Shown in pieces: positions 54,193 to 62,642 of a stretch of DNA of 64,000 bases. The notes beneath the pieces are model-generated. The model was not told the DNA's origin and ran no database searches. It saw only the letters and a program-made list of their open reading frames with translations. The position numbers and the translations under genes were made by a program. The stretch lies in the NCBI GenBank assembly GCA_019634925.1, contig JAHCAL010000002.1:310001-374000 (forward strand), written 5' to 3'. The DNA is from Pseudomonadales bacterium. Its GTDB lineage: Bacteria > Pseudomonadota > Gammaproteobacteria > Pseudomonadales > Azotimanducaceae. The stretch's first letter is position 1, and each line of letters starts with the position of its first letter.

Positions 54193-55473
54193 ATGAAACG
54201 CCCACTGACCCTGGGTCTGGCCTTCGCGGCCGGCCTCGTAGCACCCGTCGTCCATGCGGCCGAGGCAAATCCGGGCGACACTGCCTGGATCCTGACCTCG
54301 ACCGCCCTCGTGCTGTTCATGACCATCCCTGGGCTCGCGCTCTTCTACGGGGGCCTGGTGCGCAGCAAGAACGTGCTCAGCATCCTCATGCAGTGCTTCG
54401 TGATCACGAGCCTCGTGTCGATGCTCTGGCTGCTCGGCGGCTACAGCCTGGCATTCGGCGAAGGCAACGCCTTCATCGGCAACCTCGACAAGCTGCTGTT
54501 CGCCGGTGTCGGCGAGGACAGTGTCTCCGGTACCGTCCCGGAAATCGGCTTTGCGCTGTTTCAGCTCACCTTCGCCATCATCACGCCTGCGCTGATCGTC
54601 GGCGGTTTCGCCGAGCGCATGCGGTTCTCCGCGGTGCTGCTGTTCACCACCGGCTGGCTGCTGCTGGTCTACGTGCCGATCTGTCACTGGGTCTGGGGCG
54701 GCGGCTGGCTCGCCGAGCTCGGCGTCATGGATTTCGCGGGCGGGATCGTCGTGCACATCACGGCAGGTACCGCGGCCCTGGTCGCGGCGATCATGCTCGG
54801 CAAGCGGCGCGGCTTCATGGAGAGCGCGCTGATGCCCCACAACATGACGCTCACCATCGCGGGTGCGGGCATGCTGTGGGTCGGCTGGTTCGGGTTCAAC
54901 GGCGGCAGCGCGCTCGCCGCCAATGGGGATGCGGCGATGGCCATGTTCGTCACCCACATCTCGGCATCGGCCGGCGCTTTCACGTGGCTGGTGGCGGAAT
55001 GGCTGCGCTACGGCAAACCGAGCGCACTCGGCGCGGTCACCGGCATGGTTGCCGGCCTCGGCACCATCACGCCCGCGTCGGGCTTCGTGGGCCCGGGTGG
55101 CGCACTCGTGATCGGCATCCTGGCCGGGATCATCTGCTTCGTCGCGACCAACTACCTGAAGCGTACGCTGCGCATCGACGACTCGCTCGACGTGTTTCCG
55201 GTGCACGGGGTCGGCGGCATCCTCGGCACCCTGCTCACGGGGATTTTCGCGAGCAATGCGCTCGGCGTCTTCAGCGGCCAGCAGGAGATCGAGATCGGCC
55301 GGCAACTCGGCGTGCAGGCGATCGGCGTCGGCGCGGCGCTGGTCTACACGGCGGTGGTGACCGCGGTGCTGCTGTTCGTGACCGACCGGCTCGTCGGCAA
55401 CCGCGTGAGCGACGAGGAGGAGCAGCAGGGCCTCGACATCGTCTCGCACAACGAGCGTGGCTACGACCTCTAG
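54193..55473 (+). CDS. amt: Ammonium transporter
   Basis: 426 residues with a cleavable signal peptide (cut near residue 22, after VHA) and eleven membrane segments, the Amt/MEP plan. ALFYGGLVRSKN, H in ICHWVWGG and H in FPVHGVGG (twin-His pore) are kept. Takes up ammonium; usual control by GlnK is not local, as no glnK is adjacent. GGGAGG precedes the ATG. It is divergent from the SDR gene. Confidence 0.96.
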   Translation: MKRPLTLGLAFAAGLVAPVVHAAEANPGDTAWILTSTALVLFMTIPGLALFYGGLVRSKNVLSILMQCFVITSLVSMLWLLGGYSLAFGEGNAFIGNLDKLLFAGVGEDSVSGTVPEIGFALFQLTFAIITPALIVGGFAERMRFSAVLLFTTGWLLLVYVPICHWVWGGGWLAELGVMDFAGGIVVHITAGTAALVAAIMLGKRRGFMESALMPHNMTLTIAGAGMLWVGWFGFNGGSALAANGDAAMAMFVTHISASAGAFTWLVAEWLRYGKPSALGAVTGMVAGLGTITPASGFVGPGGALVIGILAGIICFVATNYLKRTLRIDDSLDVFPVHGVGGILGTLLTGIFASNALGVFSGQQEIEIGRQLGVQAIGVGAALVYTAVVTAVLLFVTDRLVGNRVSDEEEQQGLDIVSHNERGYDL

Positions 55474-55997
55474 TCGAGCGGGGCGAGCGTCCAGGCCACG
55501 AGGCGACCCTGGTGGAACAGGAAGTCGCCGCGCAGGCGCTCGCCCGCGAGTATACGGGGCAGCCAGATGCGGTCGTCCTCCCACATCTCCTCGAACGGGA
55601 TCGTGCCGAGCGCATACCAGGCCGGCACGGCCTCCGCCGTAGCGCACGGCTCGCCAAGGAAATCCGTGGCTACGAATACGTAGCCGAGCCAGTCCTCGGC
55701 CTCGGTATCGACGAACCGCATGATGGCCGCAAGGCGCGCGTCCTGCGGTTCGACGCCGGTCTCTTCGCGGGTTTCGCGGCACGCGCATTCGAGCGGCGTT
55801 TCGTCGGGGTCGAGCTTGCCGCCCGGTCCGTTGATCCTGCCGGCGCCGTGGCCGCGCAGCTTGCGGATCAGCAGCACCCGGTCGCCGTGCACCAGGAACA
55901 TCAGGGTCCCGGTCAGGTCCGGGCGCCACCCGATGAGCCGCGTGCAGAGCTCGGCAAGCGCCTCGGGAGTACCGCCCGAGACCAGGACATCACTCAT
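55470..55997 (-). CDS. Nudix hydrolase (MutT-type)
   Basis: 175 residues. The Nudix box G-x5-E-x7-REExEE-x-G type is present in GKLDPDETPLECACRETREETG (near residues 59-81). Hydrolyses a nucleoside diphosphate-X, possibly oxidised dGTP. It shares four bases at the far end with amt, and its ATG overlaps the upstream MFS stop (55994-55997). Confidence 0.87.
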   Translation of the reverse strand: MSDVLVSGGTPEALAELCTRLIGWRPDLTGTLMFLVHGDRVLLIRKLRGHGAGRINGPGGKLDPDETPLECACRETREETGVEPQDARLAAIMRFVDTEAEDWLGYVFVATDFLGEPCATAEAVPAWYALGTIPFEEMWEDDRIWLPRILAGERLRGDFLFHQGRLVAWTLAPLD

Positions 55998-57478
55998 CCG
56001 CCGTGCGCGGACCCTGGTGCGGATGTCTGCGCGGATTCCGCCGCGGCGTTACGCCGCCGCGCGAGCTCCAGCATGATCTCCGCGTGGCGCTTGCGGTCGA
56101 GCTTGTAGCCGAGGTACAGGAGCAGGCCGAGCATGGTGAAGATCGATGTCGCAGGACCCTGCAGCAGACCCAGGGTCCACACCGTGTCCGCCGGCACCGT
56201 CCCTGCGGCGGCGCCGCGCGGAAACGCGATGAAATCCAGCAGCAGGCCGCCGATGAACACGCCGACCGCACCGGTGGTCTTGATCACGAACGAGCGCGCC
56301 GAAAAGATCACGCCCTCGCGGCGTTCACCGGTTTCCACTTCGTGTTCGTCGGCGATGTCCGCGAACATCGAGTTGATGGTGGCGAAGACGACGGGCGCGA
56401 GCAGCGCGGAGACGAACGTGGTGGTCATGACCAGCGGCAGGATCAGCGGCGAGTCGTTGCCCGGGAACCACGGCACGTCGAGCAGCCGCAATACCACCAG
56501 CACGTTGGTGGTGACGATCACGACGGCGGCGGGGTAGATGACCGCGCCTTTCTTGTCGAACAGCCGTGTGGCCACTGGCATGACAGCGACCGAGCAGAGC
56601 AGGCCGACCAGTGCCACGAGCGGAATGAGCGAGAGCTGCTCCGTGGTGAAGCCCCAGAAGTGCACGCCCATGTACGGGCTGAACACACCTTCGATCGACA
56701 GGACCAGCGTCGAGAACAGCATGCCGAAGAACAGCGCCCGGAACGAGGGATTGTGGAAGACGTCCCGCAGTTCGCGGAACAGTCCCAGCATCTGGAAGCG
56801 CTTCACCTCGAGCGGCTGCTGCAGATACGGAATCTCCCGGAACGTGCCGATGAAACAGGCGAGGATCGCGAGCGTCATCGCGATCCCGAAAGTGACGCCG
56901 AAGCCGACGTAGCCCTCCGGATTCAGCAGCCCGGGATTGAATTCCGCCGTGGTCGGGAAGAAGAACCGGTAGGCGATGAAACCGGTCAGGGCGCCGCCCA
57001 CCGAACCGAACAGCTGGCTCACCGCGAACAGCGTCGAGCGCTGTGAGTAGTCACGGGCCATCTCCGCCCCGAGCGCCAGGTGCGGTACGTAGTAGAAGGT
57101 CAGCGCGCCGCGCACCAGAATGGCAAAGACCGTGAGCCACACGAAATAGCCGAACGACGAGAGCCCGTCCGGCGGGTTGAACAGGAAATAGAACGCAAAC
57201 GCGAGCGGCAGCGCCGCGGCGAGCAGGAACGGGTGCCGTCGGCCCCAGCGGGTCCGGGTCTTGTCGGAGAGCGCGCCGGCGAGCGGGTCGGTGATCGCGT
57301 CGAAACACAGCGCGATGCCGAGTGCGAGGCCGGTAAGCGAACCGGGAACGCCGATCACCTGCTGGTAGAAGAACAGGACAAACGTATTGAAAGCGGAGTT
57401 CTTGATGCCTTCGGCGAGCTGACCCACTCCAAAGGCCACCATCGGGCCCGCGGTCAACCGCCGTGTACTGCTCGACAT
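55994..57478 (-). CDS. MFS transporter, GPH (MelB-like) type
   Basis: 494 residues from the ATG at 57478 with GGGAGAGG about 12 bases upstream. About 12 hydrophobic segments and CFDAITDPLAGALSDKTRTRWGRRHPF mark the GPH family. It is the third such carrier in the window after 6095 and 21392, all with the conserved loop after helix 2. Coupled to the Nudix gene. Substrate unknown. Confidence 0.87.
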   Translation of the reverse strand: MSSSTRRLTAGPMVAFGVGQLAEGIKNSAFNTFVLFFYQQVIGVPGSLTGLALGIALCFDAITDPLAGALSDKTRTRWGRRHPFLLAAALPLAFAFYFLFNPPDGLSSFGYFVWLTVFAILVRGALTFYYVPHLALGAEMARDYSQRSTLFAVSQLFGSVGGALTGFIAYRFFFPTTAEFNPGLLNPEGYVGFGVTFGIAMTLAILACFIGTFREIPYLQQPLEVKRFQMLGLFRELRDVFHNPSFRALFFGMLFSTLVLSIEGVFSPYMGVHFWGFTTEQLSLIPLVALVGLLCSVAVMPVATRLFDKKGAVIYPAAVVIVTTNVLVVLRLLDVPWFPGNDSPLILPLVMTTTFVSALLAPVVFATINSMFADIADEHEVETGERREGVIFSARSFVIKTTGAVGVFIGGLLLDFIAFPRGAAAGTVPADTVWTLGLLQGPATSIFTMLGLLLYLGYKLDRKRHAEIMLELARRRNAAAESAQTSAPGSAHGG

Positions 57479-57623
57479 TCTTTCGCCGCCTCTCCCGCTA
57501 CGCTGCTGTCGTTCCTTCCGGCGCGACAGAGCGTAACCCGGGGCCTGGCAGCCGTCCATTGCACCGCCAGATCAGCCCTGGCGGCGCGCCGAAGGGTCGA
57601 TGCGGTGGACCGACGACGATGGA

Positions 57624-58685
57624 TCAGGTGGCGCCACGCGAAAGACCGAAGCCGTGTCGCGCAGGCGGGCGGTCGCGCCAGTCGATCGCCACGAAATGCC
57701 GGGCCATGCGCGCCGCGATGCAGGACCAGTTCTGCGTTTGTGCGTACGTCCGGCACGCCGCGCGGTCGAGTTCGAGCGCGCCGCGCACCGCGGCGCCAAG
57801 GTCATCGCTCAACATACCGGTCACACCGTGCAGGACGATGTCGAGCGGGCCTGTCACCGGATAGGCGGCCACCGGCGTTCCGCTGGCCAGCGCCTCCAGC
57901 ATCACCAGGCCGAACGTATCGGTCAGCGAGGGGAAGACGAACACGTCCGCATCGGCGTATTCGACCGCGAGCGCTTCACCGTGCAGATAGCCGAGCCAGG
58001 TCGCGTCCGGAAAGCGCGCCTCCAGGGTCGCCCGCGCGGGGCCGTCACCGACCACGAACTTGTCGCCCGGTACGTCGAGGCGCAGGAAAGCTTCCAGATT
58101 CTTTTCCAGCGCGACGCGACCTACGTAGAGCAGCCGCGGCCAACGCCGCGGGCGTCGCGCACGTGGACGGAACAGATCGGTATCCACGCCGCGTCCCCAG
58201 ACGACCAGGTCGCGCAGGCCCCATTGCTCCAGTTCGCGCCGATGCGACTCGGTAGTACAGAGGGTGTGCAACGCAGGTCGATGGAACCAGCGCAGGAACC
58301 GGTACCCGAGCCCGACCGGCAGCCCGGTACGCTCGGCGATGTACTCCGGGAACTTGGTGTGCAGCGACGTGGTGTAAGGGACCAGCCGGCGACCGAGCCA
58401 CTGGCGCGCCCAGAGGCCGAGCGGCCCTTCCGTCGCGATGTGGATCGTGTCCGGGCGCAGGGCCTCGATCATCGCGCCCATGCGCCAGGGGTCACGCGCG
58501 ATCCGGATCTCCGGATAGCTCGGCAGCGCCATCGTCGAGAACAGCCCCGGGTGAATCACGTCCACCTCGAAGCCCTGTTCGGGCAGCAGGCGGATGACCG
58601 ACTCGAGTGTGGTCACCACCCCGTTGGTCTGCGGGCTCCACGCATCGGTGATGATGAGCGCGCGTTTCAGGGCCTTGCCCGTCAT
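57624..58685 (-). CDS. Glycosyltransferase family 4 (glycolipid-type, Agt-like)
   Basis: 353 residues; ATG overlaps the plcP stop (58682-58685). ITDAWSPQTNGVV at the start, GRGVDTDLF, YVGRVALEKN, and the E-x7-E block FGLVMLEALASGTPVAA match retaining GT4 enzymes. In proteobacteria the partner of plcP is a glycosyltransferase that sugars diacylglycerol. Together they replace phospholipid by glycolipid during phosphate limitation. Sugar donor not known. Confidence 0.85.
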   Translation of the reverse strand: MTGKALKRALIITDAWSPQTNGVVTTLESVIRLLPEQGFEVDVIHPGLFSTMALPSYPEIRIARDPWRMGAMIEALRPDTIHIATEGPLGLWARQWLGRRLVPYTTSLHTKFPEYIAERTGLPVGLGYRFLRWFHRPALHTLCTTESHRRELEQWGLRDLVVWGRGVDTDLFRPRARRPRRWPRLLYVGRVALEKNLEAFLRLDVPGDKFVVGDGPARATLEARFPDATWLGYLHGEALAVEYADADVFVFPSLTDTFGLVMLEALASGTPVAAYPVTGPLDIVLHGVTGMLSDDLGAAVRGALELDRAACRTYAQTQNWSCIAARMARHFVAIDWRDRPPARHGFGLSRGAT

Positions 58686-59512
58686 GCCGCCCTCACACCG
58701 GCACCGGCCCGATTCGGCTCGAGCGGCACGACGTTGTCCCCTTCCAGCGGTTCCCGGCTCCAGTCGATGATCAAAAACCGCCCGTTGACGTCCTCGACCA
58801 GCGCCGTGCAGCTCTCGACCCAGTCGCCGCAGTTCATGTAGGTGGCGCCGTCGAGTTCGCGGATCTCCGCGTGGTGGATGTGGCCGCACACCACACCGTC
58901 GAAGCCTTCCTTGCGACACTGGTGTACCAGTGCCTGCTCGAACTCGCCGATGAAGCTGACCGCGCGCTTGACCCGGTGCTTGATCCACGCCGAGAGCGAC
59001 CAGTAGCCGTAGCCGAAATGGCTGCGCAGCCGGTTGAAGTGCCGGTTGACCTCGAGCAGGAACGTGTAGCCGATGTCGCCCGCGAACGCGATCCAGCGAT
59101 GGTAGCGCGTCACCACGTCGAACTCGTCGCCGTGGACCACCATCAGCCGCCGGCCGTCGGCGGTGCGGTGCTCGGCCTGGTCGACCAGGTGCAGGTTGCC
59201 GATGGTCATGTCGGAATACTTGCGCAGGAACTCGTCGTGGTTGCCGGTCACGTAGATGACCTCGGTGCCGCGCTTGGTGAGTGTCAGGAACCGGCGCAGC
59301 ACGTTGGAGTGGCTCTGCGGCCAGTACATCTGCGAACGCATCCGCCAGCCGTCGACGATGTCACCGACCAGGTAGAGACGATCACAGGTATGGAGCTTCA
59401 GGAACCCGAGCAGGCGGTCGGCCTGGCACCCCTTCGTGCCGAGGTGGATGTCGGAAAGAAAGATGGTTCGGTAGTGGTGCTTGCCGGGCTCAGCCAGGGC
59501 TTTCTCGATCAT
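58682..59512 (-). CDS. plcP: PlcP-type metallophosphoesterase (phospholipase C for lipid remodelling)
   Basis: 276 residues. Metal motifs D21-I-H23, G-D at 50-51, G-N-H-D at 90-93, and later VVCGHIHH form the calcineurin-like site. Long stretches (CQADRLL, GDIVDGWR, YWPQSHS, GNHDEFLR, HGDEFD) match rhizobial PlcP, which splits phosphatidylcholine and similar lipids to diacylglycerol. It is often annotated as LpxH, but this longer form and the paired glycosyltransferase and Pho box favour PlcP. First gene of a two-gene unit. Confidence 0.82.
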   Translation of the reverse strand: MIEKALAEPGKHHYRTIFLSDIHLGTKGCQADRLLGFLKLHTCDRLYLVGDIVDGWRMRSQMYWPQSHSNVLRRFLTLTKRGTEVIYVTGNHDEFLRKYSDMTIGNLHLVDQAEHRTADGRRLMVVHGDEFDVVTRYHRWIAFAGDIGYTFLLEVNRHFNRLRSHFGYGYWSLSAWIKHRVKRAVSFIGEFEQALVHQCRKEGFDGVVCGHIHHAEIRELDGATYMNCGDWVESCTALVEDVNGRFLIIDWSREPLEGDNVVPLEPNRAGAGVRAA

Positions 59513-59548
59513 GCGTGTTCCGGTTTTACGTTTGACGCACTATCCGCC

Positions 59549-59592
59549 CGGACCGTGAACGGCATATGACAATTTCATGAACGATTCATGAC
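59549..59592 (-). promoter_or_regulatory. Pho box of four 11-bp repeats upstream of plcP
   Basis: Read on the minus strand: GTCATGAATCG, TTCATGAAATT, GTCATATGCCG, TTCACGGTCCG, head to tail, each keeping the TCAT/TCAC core at an 11-base period, the layout of PhoB sites. A -10-like GATAGT lies at 59539-59544, about 5 bases on. The box overlaps the end of the dUTPase gene. Confidence 0.75.
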
Positions 59593-60230
59593 GAGGTACG
59601 ATTCCGATAGCGGATGCCGAGCTGTACCAGCAGTTCCTCCGGCACCGATTCCGGCGGACAGTCGAGCGTCTCGAGCAGCTCGACCAGGTGCTCGTTGTCC
59701 TCCCGCCCCGACCAGCGCTTGTCATACGTGCCGCTCCGATAGCCGTGCGCGAGGCGGAAGCTGTTCAGGACGTTCTTGCCGACATAAAGCCGAAACAACT
59801 CCTCGAACGTGAGTGGCAGCGCGCGCAGCACGTCGACGAACGCGCCTAGCACGAAACGCCGCGCCCGCAGGGTCTCAAGCGCGAGCGTCTCGATCGCGGC
59901 ACGGAAGTCGGCCGCATCGTGCGGACCGGCGTGAGCGCCGGCGCGCAGCAGGCGGGCGGCGAGATCCGGCGCCAGCGGACCGTCGCGGAGCAGATCGCTC
60001 AGCCCGAAATGCCAGATGTCGACGATCTCGAGCTTCACCTGTTCGAGGTCGGGCGCCTGGTGCTTCCACCACTTCCAGCCGAAGTGGTCGAGCAGTTCCG
60101 CACACTCCACCCACACCGCCCGGTAGAACGGGTAGCCCTGCGCGCGCCATTCGACGTGCACTTCGGTGTTGTAGGACTCCTGCATCCGCGCCATGGTCTC
60201 GAGCATGGCGTGCGCTTCGGGGTGTTCCAT
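59586..60230 (-). CDS. dUTP diphosphatase, dimeric (all-alpha) type
   Basis: 214 residues. WVECAELLDHFGWKWWKHQAPDLEQVKLEIVDIWHF carries the ExxE...ExxD metal pattern of the dimeric dUTPase/MazG superfamily (about 41-76), and KNVLNSFRLAHGY and YDKRW give later substrate residues. It hydrolyses dUTP (and dUDP) to dUMP. The trimeric Dut type is not seen here. Its 3' end carries the plcP Pho box. Confidence 0.87.
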   Translation of the reverse strand: MEHPEAHAMLETMARMQESYNTEVHVEWRAQGYPFYRAVWVECAELLDHFGWKWWKHQAPDLEQVKLEIVDIWHFGLSDLLRDGPLAPDLAARLLRAGAHAGPHDAADFRAAIETLALETLRARRFVLGAFVDVLRALPLTFEELFRLYVGKNVLNSFRLAHGYRSGTYDKRWSGREDNEHLVELLETLDCPPESVPEELLVQLGIRYRNRTSS

Positions 60231-60295
60231 CTCTCGGTGACTCGCTCTGCGGCGCTCGCTCGCACTGGAGCGCGGATTATGGGGTAATCTTGCGT

Positions 60296-61303
60296 ATGCC
60301 CAAACCCCTGCGCACAGCGCTCGTCATGCATCCGGTGGTCGCGGCGGAGTTGATCCGCGCCGACCACATGGAGCGGCTCACCCGGGCCGTCACCCTGATC
60401 ACGCCGGAACCGGTGCGCGACTTCGATGTCCTCGGCGACGACCTCGCCCGACTCGACGTCCTGGTGACGAGCTGGGGTTGCCCGCCGATCGACGCGCCGG
60501 TGGTCGAACGCATGCCGCGCCTGCAGCTCCTCGCCCACCTGGCCGGCAGCGTCAAGGGCTTCATCGACGACGTGGTCTGGCGGCGCGGCATCATGGTGAC
60601 CAACGCGGTCGCGGCGAATGCCGTGCCGGTGGCCGAATACACCCTGGCGGCCATCCTGTTCGCCAACAAGCGGGTGTTCCAGCTCCAGCGTATCTACCAG
60701 ACCGAGCGGGAGAACCGCGCGCCCTGGCGCCGCGAAGCGCCCGACGTCGGCAACTACCGCAAAACCATCGGCGTCATCGGCGCCTCGCACGTCGGCCGAC
60801 TCCTGATCCGTCACCTGCGCCAATTCGACTTCCGTGTCCTGCTCTACGACCCGTACGTACCGCCGATGGCGGCGCGCGACCTCGGCGTGGTGAAAACGAG
60901 CCTCGCGGACCTGCTGGCCGAGTCCGACATCGTTACCCTGCACGTGCCGCTCCTCCCGGAAACGCGGCACCTGCTCGGCGCCCGGGAACTCGCGCTGATG
61001 AAGAACGGCACGACCCTGATCAATACCGCGCGCGGTGCGCTGGTCGACCAGCGCGCGCTCGAGGCCGAACTCGTCCGCGGGCGCCTGTATGCGGTGCTGG
61101 ACACCACCGACCCTGACCTCCTGCCGTCGGACTCGGCGCTCTTCGACCTGCCGAACGTGTTCCTGACCCCGCATATAGCGGGTTCGCTCGGCCGCGAGAC
61201 CGAGCGGCTGACCGACTGCATCGTCGCCGAGATCGAGCGGTTCGCACGCGGGGCGGGGCTGAAGCACCTGGTACGGCGCGAACACCTGCCGCGCCTGGCC
61301 TGA
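60296..61303 (+). CDS. D-isomer-specific 2-hydroxyacid dehydrogenase family protein
   Basis: 335 residues from the ATG at 60296. The Rossmann block reads IGVIGASHVG, an unusual form of GxGxxG with Ala-Ser in the middle. NTARGALVDQRAL and the catalytic His of LTPHIAGS are present, and the active-site Arg is in NTARG. It oxidises or reduces a 2-hydroxy/2-oxo acid with NAD(H). Divergent from the dUTPase gene. Confidence 0.85.
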   Translation: MPKPLRTALVMHPVVAAELIRADHMERLTRAVTLITPEPVRDFDVLGDDLARLDVLVTSWGCPPIDAPVVERMPRLQLLAHLAGSVKGFIDDVVWRRGIMVTNAVAANAVPVAEYTLAAILFANKRVFQLQRIYQTERENRAPWRREAPDVGNYRKTIGVIGASHVGRLLIRHLRQFDFRVLLYDPYVPPMAARDLGVVKTSLADLLAESDIVTLHVPLLPETRHLLGARELALMKNGTTLINTARGALVDQRALEAELVRGRLYAVLDTTDPDLLPSDSALFDLPNVFLTPHIAGSLGRETERLTDCIVAEIERFARGAGLKHLVRREHLPRLA

Positions 61304-61307
61304 GACA

Positions 61308-61326
61308 CCGGTGCGCAACGCACCGG
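61308..61326. terminator. Stem-loop after the hydroxyacid dehydrogenase gene
   Basis: CCGGTGCG (61308-61315), loop CAA, CGCACCGG (61319-61326), a perfect 8-bp stem 5 bases after the stop. No T-run follows, so termination is possible but not assured. Confidence 0.4.
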
Positions 61327-61374
61327 GGCCTGACGCGCCGCGCCAGGCGCAACCACCCGCCTTCCCGAGCCAAG

Positions 61375-61404
61375 TTGCTGCACCGGCCGCAAAGGCGGTA
61401 GATT
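61375..61404 (+). promoter_or_regulatory. Candidate promoter of the acyl-CoA dehydrogenase pair
   Basis: TTGCTG (61375-61380), 18 bases, TAGATT (61399-61404); start codon 32 bases on. Confidence 0.4.
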
Positions 61405-61435
61405 CGTCCGCCTGATCACGAGGGGACGACACGCC

Positions 61436-62629
61436 ATGGACCTGTCCTACGGGCCCGAATACGAGGCATTCCGCCACGAAGTACGCCAGTTTCTCGCCCG
61501 CAACGGCGCCGATGCGCCGCGCGGCGAAGGGCTGCGCGCGCCGAAGATGCTGGCCTGGCAGAAGCGGCTGATCGAGCACGGCTACGCGGCGCGCACCATT
61601 CCCAGGGAATACGGCGGCTACGGCGCCGCGCCGGACATCCTGAAATCCCGGATCATCGCGGAGGAATTCGCCAGCGCCCAGGTCAGCCAGGGCATGGGCG
61701 GCCAGGGCATCTCGATGCTGGTACCCACCCTGCTCGAAGTAGGCACCGAGGAACAGAAGCGCCAGTTCATCCCGCCGACCCTGCGCGGCGAACTGCTCTG
61801 GTGCCAGGGCTATTCCGAGCCCGGCGCCGGCAGCGACCTCGCGAGCCTGCGCACCAGCGCCGTGCTGGACGGCGACGAGTGGGTGGTCAACGGCCAGAAG
61901 ATCTGGACCAGCACCGCCCACCTCGCGGACTGGATCTTCTGCCTGGTGCGCACCGAGCCGAACGCGCCCAAACACAAGGGCATCTCGTTCCTGCTGTTCC
62001 GCATGGACACGCCCGGCATCGAGGTGCGCCCGCTGGTGGACATGACCGGGCACGCCAACTTCAACGAGGTGTTCTTCACCGACGTGCGGGTGCCGAAGCA
62101 CCAGATCGTGGGAAGCCGCGGCGACGGCTGGATGGTCGCCAACGCCATCCTGCGCCATGAGCGCGACTCGCTTGGCAATCCGGACGCGACGCTGGCGCGC
62201 CTGAACGCGCTGATCCGGCTGATGCAGGCCGAGACCCTGAACGGCCAGCGGCTGATCGACCACCCGGTCTACCGCGACCGTCTGATGCAGCTGCAGGGTC
62301 GCGTCATGGCCCTGCGCTTCAACGACCTCCGGATCCTGTCGGCCAAGCTCAATCGTGCGGACGCGAGCCTCGCGCGGATGGTGGTGAAGCTCGAAGGCAC
62401 GGAGCTGCGCCACGCGCTGGAAGGACTCGCCATCGACATCATGGGCGAGCTGGGGCTCGCCTATGGCGACAACCCCGAGAAGCGCGACGGCGGCTCGTGG
62501 CAGCACCAGTACATGTTCTTCCTCGGCCTGATCATCGGCGGCGGCACCTCGCAGATCCAGAAGAACATCATCAGCGAACGCGGGCTCGGCATGCCGAAGG
62601 AACCCAAGTTCGAACGCACGACAGGCTGA
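61436..62629 (+). CDS. Acyl-CoA dehydrogenase (larger of a pair)
   Basis: 397 residues. WCQGYSEPGAGSDLASLRT is the FAD/substrate loop and GGGTSQIQKNIISERGLGMP the C-terminal FAD block. The site that holds the catalytic Glu in medium-chain ACADs reads I-G-G-G here, so the base may sit elsewhere, as in heterotetrameric ACADs of steroid degradation. The second ACAD follows after 13 bases. Alpha-beta dehydrogenation of an acyl-CoA; substrate unknown. Confidence 0.9.
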   Translation: MDLSYGPEYEAFRHEVRQFLARNGADAPRGEGLRAPKMLAWQKRLIEHGYAARTIPREYGGYGAAPDILKSRIIAEEFASAQVSQGMGGQGISMLVPTLLEVGTEEQKRQFIPPTLRGELLWCQGYSEPGAGSDLASLRTSAVLDGDEWVVNGQKIWTSTAHLADWIFCLVRTEPNAPKHKGISFLLFRMDTPGIEVRPLVDMTGHANFNEVFFTDVRVPKHQIVGSRGDGWMVANAILRHERDSLGNPDATLARLNALIRLMQAETLNGQRLIDHPVYRDRLMQLQGRVMALRFNDLRILSAKLNRADASLARMVVKLEGTELRHALEGLAIDIMGELGLAYGDNPEKRDGGSWQHQYMFFLGLIIGGGTSQIQKNIISERGLGMPKEPKFERTTG

Positions 62630-62642
62630 GGATAGCGGCACC

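Noticed and set aside
58682..59512. LpxH (UDP-2,3-diacylglucosamine diphosphatase)
   Set aside because: The fold is the same, but length, shared blocks with rhizobial PlcP, the coupled GT4 gene and the Pho box point to PlcP.
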